Assembly (NCBI RefSeq): GCF_014773265.1
Contig: NZ_JACWMY010000002.1
Coordinates: forward strand, 372,001 to 436,000
Source of the DNA: Mucilaginibacter pankratovii
GTDB lineage: Bacteria; Bacteroidota; Bacteroidia; Sphingobacteriales; Sphingobacteriaceae
Reading direction: 5' to 3'
Length of the DNA: 64,000 nt
The position numbers and the translations under genes were made by a program. This document shows, in pieces, positions 9,801-17,108 of the stretch (the stretch's first letter is position 1; each line of letters opens with the position of its first letter). Below the pieces are notes generated by a model. It searched no databases and was not told the DNA's origin. It saw only the letters and a program-made list of their open reading frames with translations.

Positions 9801-12125
9801 AACAGTTTACACATTCCGGCAGTAGCCGGCTACCAGGGCGGTGTTGATAACCAAACCATTACGGATACTACCGTTAAACTACTTAAACAAATTGACACAT
9901 CCTTTTACCAGGTTAAGGGTACTGTTCAGGGTACGGGCGGCGGCGATGCCATCAGCTTTTCACCGTCGGGTTCTTTGGAACCTTATACATCATATAAGTT
10001 TGTTGTCACATCGGGTGTTAAGTCATATTCGGGCGCAGCCTTTACGCCTTATGAAGCTAATTTCACAACGGGAGCCGCGGTTGTGGACTCGAGTACTTTT
10101 TTAAATGCACACTTTAAAAAAATCCCCATATCTGGTACGCAGAATATAAAATATTCCTCTCTTACGTTTGGCCCTGATGGTAAACTTTATGCGCTTAGGC
10201 TCGACGGGTTAGTAGAGCGCTATACCGTTAACCACGCCGATGGTACACTTTCCGGAAAACAAACTATTTCTACCCTGGTAAACAAGTATGGAGCGCGCAC
10301 TGCCATCGGCCTGGCTTTCGACCCACAATCTACACCGGCAAATTTGATGCTGTGGGTATCCCATTCCTCCGGGGGATTAAAGGCCGCCCCGTCTTTTGAT
10401 GGTAATATCTCACGGTTAGATGGCGACAGCTTACAAAATGAGCAGTTAATGGTTACAAAACTTCCTCGCTCTACAAGGGATCATATGGTAAACAGCATAA
10501 ATTTTGGGCCGGATGGTGCGCTGTATATCTGCCAGGGAAGCAACAGTTCGGCAGGCGATTATGATGCCGACTGGCAACGCGAGGAAACACTGTTATCCGG
10601 AACGGTCTTACGTTTAGATAAAAAAAAACTTAACGCGCTAATTTTACCATTAAACGCACAAACTACGTCAAACCAAGCAGTTATTAACGCTGCACCTGCC
10701 GTGTCCCTCATCCTGTCCGACGGCACTTATAACCCTTACGGAACCGCATCGCCGTTAACTATTTATGCCTCGGGCGTGCGCAACGCATTTGATTTGGTTT
10801 GGCATTCTAACGGGCAGCTGTACATTCCAGCAAATGGCTCCGGTGGGGGCGGTAATTCCCCGGCATCAGTACCGGGCACCAGGCGGCCAAACGGCACATT
10901 ATATAACGGCCCCATAGTTGAAAGCACTAAAGGTGTGAAAGTACAGGACGATTGGTTGTTCCGCGTAAACCCCGATAAACCAACGGGGTATTTTGGTCAC
11001 CCTAACCCGTTAAGAGGCGAATATGTGATCAACCGGGGGTATATCGACAACCCCCTTTACTCCCCCTCCGTTAACCCCGATTCTAACTACCGGGCCGCGT
11101 ATGATTTTGGACTAAACCACTCACCAAACGGAGCATTGGAATATAAAAGCAATAATTTCAACGGTGTTTTAAAAGGTAAATTATTGGTGTGCCGTTTTAG
11201 TGGCGGAGGCGATATTGTGGTTATGGAGCCCGGTTCTATTACCAAAACTACGTATTTAGATAACGACGACCATATCTATGATATTACAAAAGTAACCACG
11301 GGCTCGGGCAATAGCGGTTTAGTGGGTATGTCGGGATTTACCAATCCCCTGGATATTGTTGAAGATGTTACCAACGGAAATCTGTATGTAGTTGAATTCA
11401 ACTGGAATGACAACCCGAACCTCACATCCCAGATCACGCTGTTAAAAGCGCAATCGCAGCCCCTCCCTCCCATGGCCAAACTGGCAGTCGCTGCGAATTT
11501 AGAAACCCCGGTAAACGATTACGATAGCAAAAACTATTGGATTACAATAGCCAACCAGGGAGACGGACCGTTGAAAGTTAAAAACATAAACCTTACCGGA
11601 GAAGGAGCTACCAAATTTAGAATTGCAGGCTTACCATTACCTTCTGCCAAACAACCCTTGTTGATCAATAAAAACAGTTCGCTATCATTTAGGGTGAATT
11701 CAACAACTGCGTTTGATAGATCAATTATGGCGAAGTTAAGAGTAGTAACGATGGATGACACGGTGAAAGATGTACAGATTGACAATATTGGAGCGGCAGA
11801 CAGCCTGCAATCGCGATACAATATCATAACCCCGCAGCTAAACGCTGATAAAAGCCTCTCTCCTGTACTAACTGTTTATCCAAACCCTAATCATGGCGAA
11901 CCCGTTTCTGTCGCGTTGAAAAATTTAAGGCCCGGCGAAGCGTTCAATATATACTTATACAACAGAAACGGGCGGCAGTTAAAAACATTAAAGGCAAACG
12001 CCGATTTCAGCGGCGCTTACAAAACTACTTTTACTATTGATGGTAGCGAAGCAGTTGGGTTTTATTTAATCAGAGCGGAATACGCAACCGGCTCTAAAGT
12101 TTCAAAGGTTATTGTAATAAAGTGA
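6876..12125 (+). CDS. Giant T9SS-exported multidomain surface protein
   Basis: 1749 residues with a signal peptide (about 1-20). Two tandem copies of a LamG/DUF1349-like beta-sandwich follow (about 31-295 and 296-555; C34 and C298 are equivalent, period 264 residues). Next come a BACON-like domain (about 563-660), a malectin-like domain (about 664-840), a second Ig/BACON-like domain (about 845-945) and an SbsA-type Ig domain (about 950-1065). A beta-propeller like glucose/sorbosone dehydrogenases follows (about 1070-1520: FGPDGALYICQGSNSSAG, YASGVRNAFDLVWHSNGQLY). The protein ends with an Ig-like domain and a T9SS type A sorting domain (about 1665-1749: VYPNPNHGE at its start, GFYLIRAEY near its end). 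T9SS export with anchoring or release at the surface is well supported by that tail. The leftmost gene in the window is a paralogue. Sugar binding is likely from the malectin domain; catalysis is uncertain. Confidence 0.93.
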   Translation: MKRYIFFLLFMLRCFVALSDDFHTARSLVTQDTCGPLSTLPCSALRVTLPYSLSFDAPIPGTINDKNGLGTGFTTVNTYTGVRLPTDGQPLVKQVPGYEPSKISVNGGRLQLVANKGIDFQSNNNQLNVIGVQVQPTGKIQLELKVINPYNNTQSQQGGLWYGLNDKTFLKLGITGNKVELRKEINDVSSTVSGTTNPDQRVTSVITGLSTKTVTLRLVIDSTAQTAEGFYSTDGVNFSSAGATGYPNSSLSIQNTGIASGTLYAGIFATYRNGTAPVTYTFDDFSVAAIAPPVFIGCAPLSPLPCGALKVSLPFGLSFDTSVPGTITDKNAIGTGFTTVNTYTGTRPTADGQPSFKQVPGYEPSKITVAGGYLQLVANKGIDYQTNNNQLNVLGVQLQPFGKVQLDVKIINPYNGTQSQQGGLWYGLNDKTYIKLGITGNKVELRRELNDVTSTVTGTSNPDQRLTAAITGLSTKAVLLKLVIDSAAQTAEGFYSIDGINYESTGSVGYASRSVNIQNTGLASGMLYAGIFATYRNGTSAVTYTFDDFNISAVSQAIQTPPEPKLAFSKDTLSFTVLKGAEILPQAVKLLSTPATSAFTLTKSTADWLTLPTNPTDSLKFGAQNISSNLPAGNYQALVTYSSNGYKPATLLISLDVVENIIPKTINVNFQNDQTVPPSDYVIDYGQAFGNRKGQRQGALLRYGWRKRSDGSLLSLVGNGRLRTLPEDILLATVLHMQANSITGTFQGVKTEGYWELEVPNGTYDATVSAGDGNVSTAPEIHYINIEGTNAIAGFKPIGKQGDIGRFKSNTIRVTVADEHLTINADGGTNTKINFANIMPVTPAPYLFWAAGNKNLTLHKDVSQSLSFPMVLSSSNNLARSYQISITFPTSSPAWLTTDVATTGTQPEIIFNYSLAKDFNVGIYYATIRATSPTFTGAEIVVQLNVVDDARPYVLSTTPANGAKEVSLNTVSIAANSLHIPAVAGYQGGVDNQTITDTTVKLLKQIDTSFYQVKGTVQGTGGGDAISFSPSGSLEPYTSYKFVVTSGVKSYSGAAFTPYEANFTTGAAVVDSSTFLNAHFKKIPISGTQNIKYSSLTFGPDGKLYALRLDGLVERYTVNHADGTLSGKQTISTLVNKYGARTAIGLAFDPQSTPANLMLWVSHSSGGLKAAPSFDGNISRLDGDSLQNEQLMVTKLPRSTRDHMVNSINFGPDGALYICQGSNSSAGDYDADWQREETLLSGTVLRLDKKKLNALILPLNAQTTSNQAVINAAPAVSLILSDGTYNPYGTASPLTIYASGVRNAFDLVWHSNGQLYIPANGSGGGGNSPASVPGTRRPNGTLYNGPIVESTKGVKVQDDWLFRVNPDKPTGYFGHPNPLRGEYVINRGYIDNPLYSPSVNPDSNYRAAYDFGLNHSPNGALEYKSNNFNGVLKGKLLVCRFSGGGDIVVMEPGSITKTTYLDNDDHIYDITKVTTGSGNSGLVGMSGFTNPLDIVEDVTNGNLYVVEFNWNDNPNLTSQITLLKAQSQPLPPMAKLAVAANLETPVNDYDSKNYWITIANQGDGPLKVKNINLTGEGATKFRIAGLPLPSAKQPLLINKNSSLSFRVNSTTAFDRSIMAKLRVVTMDDTVKDVQIDNIGAADSLQSRYNIITPQLNADKSLSPVLTVYPNPNHGEPVSVALKNLRPGEAFNIYLYNRNGRQLKTLKANADFSGAYKTTFTIDGSEAVGFYLIRAEYATGSKVSKVIVIK
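6966..8540 (+). repeat. Tandem 792-bp in-frame duplication (LamG-like domains)
   Basis: Two consecutive copies of about 264 codons encode near-identical domains (shared blocks include PGTI.DKN, LQLVANKGIDYQ, SQQGGLWYGLNDKT and AGIFATYRNGT). Third codon positions differ widely between copies while the protein is conserved, so the duplication is old and under purifying selection. Confidence 0.85.
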
Positions 12126-12198
12126 TTTAATCGTCATCTTATTAATATCTTCTACAAAACGTTAATTTTCATTTTTTTTACGCAACAAAAAAAAGAAA

Positions 12199-12570
12199 AT
12201 GACGTATAAAACTAAACTAATTTTTAATGTTGACATGACCCGCAACCCCCAAGAAATCATAAACGCGATAACAAAGCTTGAAAGGAATTTAAACACTTGT
12301 GTGCCTTATAGTTGCTTTGGAAACGATAACAAAAAGCTCGTTCTTATTATGCTTGATGTGATCAGGAATAACCGGTCTAACTTGTGGATCAACTCGACCT
12401 ACCTATCCGTGTCAGAAATGTTTCACCAGCATCCTGATAACGCTTTATGGCAATCAGCGTTAGATGCCAAAGAATGGCTTGAAGGGCAATTTGAGATAGA
12501 GGAACTGTTGTTTAAAGAGGTAACGGTTTCTTCAGGCAATTTATTAGAAGGCGTTTTATTTAATCGTTAA
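12199..12570 (+). CDS. Small protein of unknown function
   Basis: A 123-residue, probably cytoplasmic protein without a signal peptide or membrane segment. It starts 73 nt after the giant T9SS gene behind an A-rich stretch that could aid ribosome binding. The sequence looks mostly alpha-helical with acidic patches (GQFEIEELLFKEV). I recognise no family. It might be co-transcribed with the preceding gene, since I see no clear terminator between them. Confidence 0.65.
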   Translation: MTYKTKLIFNVDMTRNPQEIINAITKLERNLNTCVPYSCFGNDNKKLVLIMLDVIRNNRSNLWINSTYLSVSEMFHQHPDNALWQSALDAKEWLEGQFEIEELLFKEVTVSSGNLLEGVLFNR

Positions 12571-12690
12571 ATTCTGTCAGTGTTATCCGGTAACTTGTGT
12601 AAAATCACTGCTGCACCATCAATTTATATCGACGATGCAGTAATGAATCTATTGCCACAATATTAAGCTTTTGATCTTTCGCTTTTGCAG

Positions 12691-13776
12691 TTACCTTAAT
12701 ATCAATTTCCTTAACGCATTACGGTCTGTAAAATAAAGGGCACTTTCATCTTTTGATAAAGCCAGTTGTTTTGCATGTACGTCGGCCTGGTTGCCCGTAC
12801 CATCCATATACTGCCTGCCTGGCTGCGGCCCTACCAGCGTCCTGGTGACGCCATTACTAATACTTCTTATCGTACTTACATCAGCAATATAAATGGTACG
12901 GCTGTCCTTAGTGGCAACTATACTGGTAAGGCTGCCTGTTATAGTGGTTTCGTGGCCAAACCGTAAGCTTTTGTATATTTGCGTGAAAACACCCGACGGA
13001 GTAAGTTTATAAATAGCATTGCCGTTAATAACTATATACTTAACGCCATTATATCCACAGAAAAAACCTGTTATCTGCGGAGATACTTTATTGTCATCCG
13101 TTAAAGAATCGATAGGTGTTTTAAAGGTTTCTGTACCTATTTTCCCATTTCTTACGGTAAATCTCTCCAATATCCCAAAAGACTTATTATTTACCGTATC
13201 TGTTGCAATTCCGCTCACCCAAAGCCTGTCGTCATAAGGGTCCTTTTCCAAATCCAGATAAGTGTATCTATAGTCATTTTTAAAAGCAGGCGTAATCACA
13301 TCACCGTTTGGCTTTACAATAAACACCCTGATATTGGAAAACGGATACGCACCCACCCTTGTAAGGATATTGATCGTTCCATCTTTTTGCACTTTAACCC
13401 TTATGGCACCGCTGGGTTTTTCTCCGTTTTTGCTGGGCGGTATATTTACCGTACTTACATAATAATCTGGCGTTACCTTTCGGGTGCCGTTTCCCGTATT
13501 CTCCGCTATATAAAATGTACCGTTTTCCAGCAGATCAATCCCCTCTGGTGAGTTTAGCCGCGCATCAGTTCCCTGGCCATCGTAAAAAAAACCTTCACTT
13601 ACTTTACCTGCTACAGTGATTACTGTGAGCGGCTTTAAAGCGCCGGAAGCTAATGAAGTGTTATTATTTACGCTTAGCGCTTCTTGGGGATGTGTTACTA
13701 AAGATTTTTCTTTTGAACATGCCGTTAATAAACATCCGATAACGAGCGTTGAATGTGTTAGGTAATTGAGTTTCAT
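12691..13776 (-). CDS. NHL-repeat/beta-propeller lipoprotein 1
   Basis: I chose ATG 13776 over 13815 because it puts the lipoprotein signal (MKLNYLTHSTLVIGCLLTAC) at the N-terminus; the protein is then 361 residues. After the lipobox and a short linker come NHL-type blades: VAGKVSEGFFYDGQGTDARL, NSPEGIDLLENGTFYIAENTGN, then repeated motifs ending ADVHAKQLALSKDESALYFT. NHL propellers are binding scaffolds, and in Bacteroidota lipoproteins of this kind their ligands are mostly unknown. A paralogue with the same layout lies at 17109-18101. A 7-5-7 inverted repeat lies 15 nt upstream of the start codon. Confidence 0.85.
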   Translation of the reverse strand: MKLNYLTHSTLVIGCLLTACSKEKSLVTHPQEALSVNNNTSLASGALKPLTVITVAGKVSEGFFYDGQGTDARLNSPEGIDLLENGTFYIAENTGNGTRKVTPDYYVSTVNIPPSKNGEKPSGAIRVKVQKDGTINILTRVGAYPFSNIRVFIVKPNGDVITPAFKNDYRYTYLDLEKDPYDDRLWVSGIATDTVNNKSFGILERFTVRNGKIGTETFKTPIDSLTDDNKVSPQITGFFCGYNGVKYIVINGNAIYKLTPSGVFTQIYKSLRFGHETTITGSLTSIVATKDSRTIYIADVSTIRSISNGVTRTLVGPQPGRQYMDGTGNQADVHAKQLALSKDESALYFTDRNALRKLILR

Positions 13777-13791
13777 GGGTGGTTGTTTGTT

Positions 13792-13810
13792 TATACGAAG
13801 ATATCGTATA
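13792..13810 (-). promoter_or_regulatory. 7-5-7 inverted repeat upstream of NHL lipoprotein gene
   Basis: TATACGA, spacer AGATA, TCGTATA: a perfect inverted repeat whose near edge is 15 nt from the start codon at 13776. It is a candidate operator or leader hairpin, with the same geometry and distance as the repeat at 4075-4093 but a different sequence. Confidence 0.4.
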
Positions 13811-13969
13811 TACAACAGCCGTATTACGCTTTGTTTAAACTGCCCAAAGTTTGTGTAATAGTTGAGTTATACGGACTGAAACAAAGAGCGAGTAGCAAAA
13901 GACAATTTGCAAGTGCTTTAGCTAAAGGAGAATAGAAAATATGAAAAGATTGCTTATAACAATATAAGT

Positions 13970-14194
13970 TTAGTGCTTGTAATTGTAGTCTGTAAGAACC
14001 TCTTTATACTGATCGAGGATGTATTCTGGAAAGTTATCTCGTTTTTTTAGGCTATCCAAAAATTCTGTAGCGTCAGCATAACACCCTTTTTCAAAGGTGA
14101 GCTCACTTTTTTTGTCATATCTGAGCGTAAGACTGATGTCTTTGTTAAAGATAATAAGCCTAAGGGCTTTAACGGCTACTGATAATCTTTTCAT
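13970..14194 (-). CDS. Small hypothetical protein
   Basis: A 74-residue frame with a plausible protein composition: a basic N-terminus (MKRLSVAVKALRLIIFNKDI), then charged helical segments. No signal peptide or known motif is seen. It stands between the NHL lipoprotein gene and HTH paralogue C, transcribed leftward. The upstream 300 nt is shared with HTH paralogue C and contains a 14-bp palindrome. Coding status is likely but not certain. Confidence 0.5.
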   Translation of the reverse strand: MKRLSVAVKALRLIIFNKDISLTLRYDKKSELTFEKGCYADATEFLDSLKKRDNFPEYILDQYKEVLTDYNYKH

Positions 14195-14496
14195 TTGAGT
14201 AATTATAGGTACAGTTTTATACGTTTTAATGCCAACTTTTGTTACAAAATAACACGTAATAATACCAAAAGTATTTTAAGCAGCAAGATCCGCATTACAA
14301 TTTAACGAGAAAACACCGGATATCCTGCTAACCCATGGGTTAATGGCGCTAATAACGGCTGAAATAAGTAGCTAACGCTAATAAAACACGATGGCCAAAA
14401 TGTGTGCAGAGGCGTACGTTCTACACTATCAACGTTTTCTTATATCCCTATTTGGTATTTTTACAGTTGAAAAATCTACTGAACTAAATAGTTAAT
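14195..14496. other. Divergent intergenic region upstream of HTH paralogue C
   Basis: This region separates the leftward 74-residue gene from the rightward HTH gene. Its notable content is the perfect palindrome at 14329-14342. No coding frame is supported. Confidence 0.5.
14329..14342. promoter_or_regulatory. Perfect 14-bp palindrome TAACCCATGGGTTA
   Basis: A fully symmetric 14-mer midway between two divergent genes (134 nt from the leftward start, 154 nt from the HTH paralogue C start). It has no spacer, so it suits a dimeric DNA-binding protein better than an RNA hairpin. The binding protein is unknown. Confidence 0.4.
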
Positions 14497-14838
14497 ATGG
14501 ACAAACACCATGGCAAAATCATAGAATACACGCTAAGAAAAAACGATTATAATATTAGCGAGTTGGCTAAATCTATGAATGTTAATCGGCGAACACTTTA
14601 CAATTGGTTTAATCACGAAACGATTAAAAAGGATATTGTATTCAGGATAGGGTGCATAATACGACATGATTTTTCAACACAGTTTCCGGAGATGTTTTCA
14701 AGGGATGAATTCAGTGTGATTAATATGCCTAAGAAAAAACAATTGCTGGGCAACGACGGAAATTTTTGGAAAGATAAATACCTGTCGCTGTTGAACGAAT
14801 ACAACAAGATTGTTGACAGGCATTTAAAAATTGTATGA
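14497..14838 (+). CDS. Small HTH/coiled-coil protein, paralogue C
   Basis: A 113-residue member of the four-gene family, the shortest copy. It opens MDKHHGKIIEYTLRKNDYNI, has the HTH with VNRRTLYNWFN, then IKKDIVFRIGCIIRHDFS and PEMFSRDEF, and ends with a helix FWKDKYLSLLNEYNKIV. The linker between the middle block and the last helix is short and basic. It lies 254 nt upstream of paralogue D in the same orientation. A regulatory role is inferred from the HTH. Confidence 0.85.
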   Translation: MDKHHGKIIEYTLRKNDYNISELAKSMNVNRRTLYNWFNHETIKKDIVFRIGCIIRHDFSTQFPEMFSRDEFSVINMPKKKQLLGNDGNFWKDKYLSLLNEYNKIVDRHLKIV

Positions 14839-14963
14839 AAAGTGAGGTAAGTGTGTCTAAATACAACTCATTTGTGTTCAGTTTTGAATACTGCTGTGTA
14901 ATAAATACACATTATTTGAAATTACGAAAATAAAGACAAAAAAAGCAGAAATCAATGTTTAAA

Positions 14964-14973
14964 CAAACGTTTG
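14964..14973. promoter_or_regulatory. Palindrome CAAACGTTTG upstream of HTH paralogue D
   Basis: A perfect 10-bp palindrome that overlaps TGTTTAAACA (14956-14965), another 10-bp palindrome. It lies about 120 nt upstream of the paralogue D start codon. CG-centred palindromes of this kind are typical of LacI/GalR-type operators, but no such regulator gene is present in the window. Confidence 0.3.
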
Positions 14974-15092
14974 CCTTGAAAATCAGCGCTTTTTAAGCTT
15001 GTCATTAAAAGAAACTTTTTATCCTTCTGTGAAATTCACCCAAGCCAAATGAATGGTTTGAAATTTGTTTAGTAAATAATACAAATAAGCAT

Positions 15093-15491
15093 ATGGAAAA
15101 GCACTACGGACAGATTGTTGAATATTTGGTGAGAAAGAATGGTTACAGTATTACGGACCTAGCAACGGAATTAGATGTGAACAGAAGATCTATCTATAAC
15201 TATTTTCAAAATCCATTTTTAAAAAGTGATATTATCTTTAAAATAGGTCGGGTGATACGTCACGATTTTTCCAAAGAATTTCCAGAGTTATTTACTCCGG
15301 AGGACTTTGCATACAGCTACAAACAAAGCAAACTTGCTGTAGTAGCAGTGATGCCGCCCAATAATATTGCGGAAGAGATCTGGAAAGATAAGTATCTTAA
15401 TCTTTTAGAAAGCTATAACGAAGCACTTTTAAAAAGGCTTAATATGCAAGAGGAAGACAAACAAGGCTTAGGAAAAGCTATCGCTAATTAG
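15093..15491 (+). CDS. Small HTH/coiled-coil protein, paralogue D
   Basis: 132 residues; same family as the genes at 2959, 4564 and 14497. It opens MEKHYGQIVEYLVRKNGYSI, with HTH VNRRSIYNYFQN (the otherwise constant YNWFN is changed to YNYFQ in the recognition region), then LKSDIIFKIGRVIRHDFS and PELFTPEDF, and ends with a helix IWKDKYLNLLESYNEALL and a charged tail. The changed recognition helix suggests a different DNA target from the other three copies. The gene after it is an unrelated AT-rich orphan. Confidence 0.85.
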   Translation: MEKHYGQIVEYLVRKNGYSITDLATELDVNRRSIYNYFQNPFLKSDIIFKIGRVIRHDFSKEFPELFTPEDFAYSYKQSKLAVVAVMPPNNIAEEIWKDKYLNLLESYNEALLKRLNMQEEDKQGLGKAIAN

Positions 15492-15633
15492 TCTCATAAT
15501 TAGTTTGTATTACTAAATAGTGATTCCTTTGCTATTTATTCTCATTGGTTGTACAATTTTTATTTATAATTAGTATAATTATAAAATAAAAAATAAAGTA
15601 AGTTTTTATCTTCGCTTCATCATATTACAATGA

Positions 15634-16410
15634 ATGAGCGAATTAATAAATAGTCTGCGACTGCAAACTGCACAATTTAATAATTTTTTAATTGAGAACT
15701 ATCTGGCAGATGCAAGCAACAAAGCAGGGTATGGCGAACCTTACCTTTATTTATTTAATTCTTTTTTCGGCTTAAGTGAGGGCTTTTCGTCTTTAGGATT
15801 GGTTTTGGGAACCATAGACGAGATTGAAGGCCAGGATCTGATATCACTAAAGAAATCCATCACAGATGCGGCAACGGTTGTTTATTTAATAGAGGAAGCA
15901 TCAGATCTTGATATGCTATCTCTAAATATCAAAGGCATAAATACCGTAAACCTAAAAAGCAGCATTGAAAGTATTGCCACTTATGGTAGAGAATTTAACA
16001 AGCCTAAAAGTGAGATCGAAAGAGAAATTGATGAGTTAAAAGAAGATAATCCTGGTTATTTCGATAATAATGGCACTCACATTTATAACGACTATAAAGT
16101 ATCGCTACAGGAAGCTTTAACTTATCTTAGTGATAGTTCTGCGGTTTTACAAGTAAAAAACTCATTTAAAAAGGTTAACGAAATCTATCAATACTTCTCG
16201 TCAATTGTATTTGGTTCTGAAAACACCACTGCAAATTATACCGGCGACAAAGTTTTTTTAAGTAATTTACTTAGTACTTTAACGGTACTGCTAATTGCAG
16301 CAGGTTACATAGAACCGTTTTTTCAAAAGCCTGATGATATTGTTCAGTTTTTTGAACAGCATATAAAGGACATATCGGCAACCCAGATAGCTATTTTTAA
16401 CAGTCTATAA
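15634..16410 (+). CDS. Protein of unknown function in an AT-rich island
   Basis: A 258-residue, acidic, probably alpha-helical protein with no signal peptide. One hydrophobic segment near the C-terminus (LLSTLTVLLIAAGYI) could be a membrane helix or a buried core helix. The gene and its 140-nt upstream region are clearly more AT-rich than the neighbours, which hints at transfer. A second ATG 4 nt upstream in another frame gives only a 7-codon ORF overlapping the start. No family or motif is recognised. Confidence 0.7.
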   Translation: MSELINSLRLQTAQFNNFLIENYLADASNKAGYGEPYLYLFNSFFGLSEGFSSLGLVLGTIDEIEGQDLISLKKSITDAATVVYLIEEASDLDMLSLNIKGINTVNLKSSIESIATYGREFNKPKSEIEREIDELKEDNPGYFDNNGTHIYNDYKVSLQEALTYLSDSSAVLQVKNSFKKVNEIYQYFSSIVFGSENTTANYTGDKVFLSNLLSTLTVLLIAAGYIEPFFQKPDDIVQFFEQHIKDISATQIAIFNSL

Positions 16411-16425
16411 TACAATCCCAGGCTC

Positions 16426-16893
16426 TTAAGCACCTATTGCCTTTAACCTCATTTCAACCCGGCGATTCTTTTTACGCCCATTACTTGTTTTGTTATCGGC
16501 AATTGGGATAGTGCTTCCAAATGCAGTAGTTACAATCCGATCCTCTAAAACTCCCTTTTTAACTAAATACTCTTTGATCGCTACCGCCCTTGCTTCAGAC
16601 ATTTTCCAATTGCCTAAGTATGACCCGATGGCATCTGCATGGCCGCGCAACGATATTGCATATTTGTTCTCTGTAAGAAACTGCGCAAGCTGATTTAACT
16701 GCGTTGAGTCAATCATTGGCACGCTTGCCTCACAAAATGCAAATTGTACGTTTTTAGTAAGGCCATCAATGGATAGCTTACTTTTCTTCGACACCTTATG
16801 GGTGCCATGAGGTTTTACGAATGGAGCACCCTCTGCGTTATAAAATTGCAACAACATTACCACTGCAGTTACTCCAAAAAATGCTTTTTTCAT
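16426..16893 (-). CDS. OmpA-family peptidoglycan-binding protein
   Basis: 155 residues with a signal peptide (about 1-22) and a short linker. A C-terminal OmpA-like domain covers about 45-152: LRGHADAIGSYLGN, MSEARAVAIKEYLVKKGV, then NGRKKNRRVEM at the end. These are the family's peptidoglycan-contacting blocks (the Asp after GHA and the first Arg of NRRVE bind meso-diaminopimelate). There is no beta-barrel, so it is a soluble periplasmic or surface OmpA-C protein. It is convergent with the 15634 gene, 15 nt apart. A CATGATT...AATCATG repeat (16891-16917) includes the start codon. Confidence 0.88.
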   Translation of the reverse strand: MKKAFFGVTAVVMLLQFYNAEGAPFVKPHGTHKVSKKSKLSIDGLTKNVQFAFCEASVPMIDSTQLNQLAQFLTENKYAISLRGHADAIGSYLGNWKMSEARAVAIKEYLVKKGVLEDRIVTTAFGSTIPIADNKTSNGRKKNRRVEMRLKAIGA

Positions 16894-17108
16894 GATTTTA
16901 CGGTTTTAATAATCATGCGCACATAGAGAGCCAATCATCTCCCAAAAACTCAGTTGTATACCGATTTGTATAATGGCACAATCGTTATACTACAATATGC
17001 CCGAAACGCGGCAATTTCAAACCGTTACACAATTTAGGATACAAGCACAAATTCAGGGCAAATCCACGAAGAGAAATCCTGTAATTGCATGAAAATAAAT
17101 TTGTTACT

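Noticed and set aside
14895..14911. TGTGTA-ATAAA-TACACA as terminator of HTH copy C
   Set aside because: Stem is short and AT-rich and no T-run follows on either strand.
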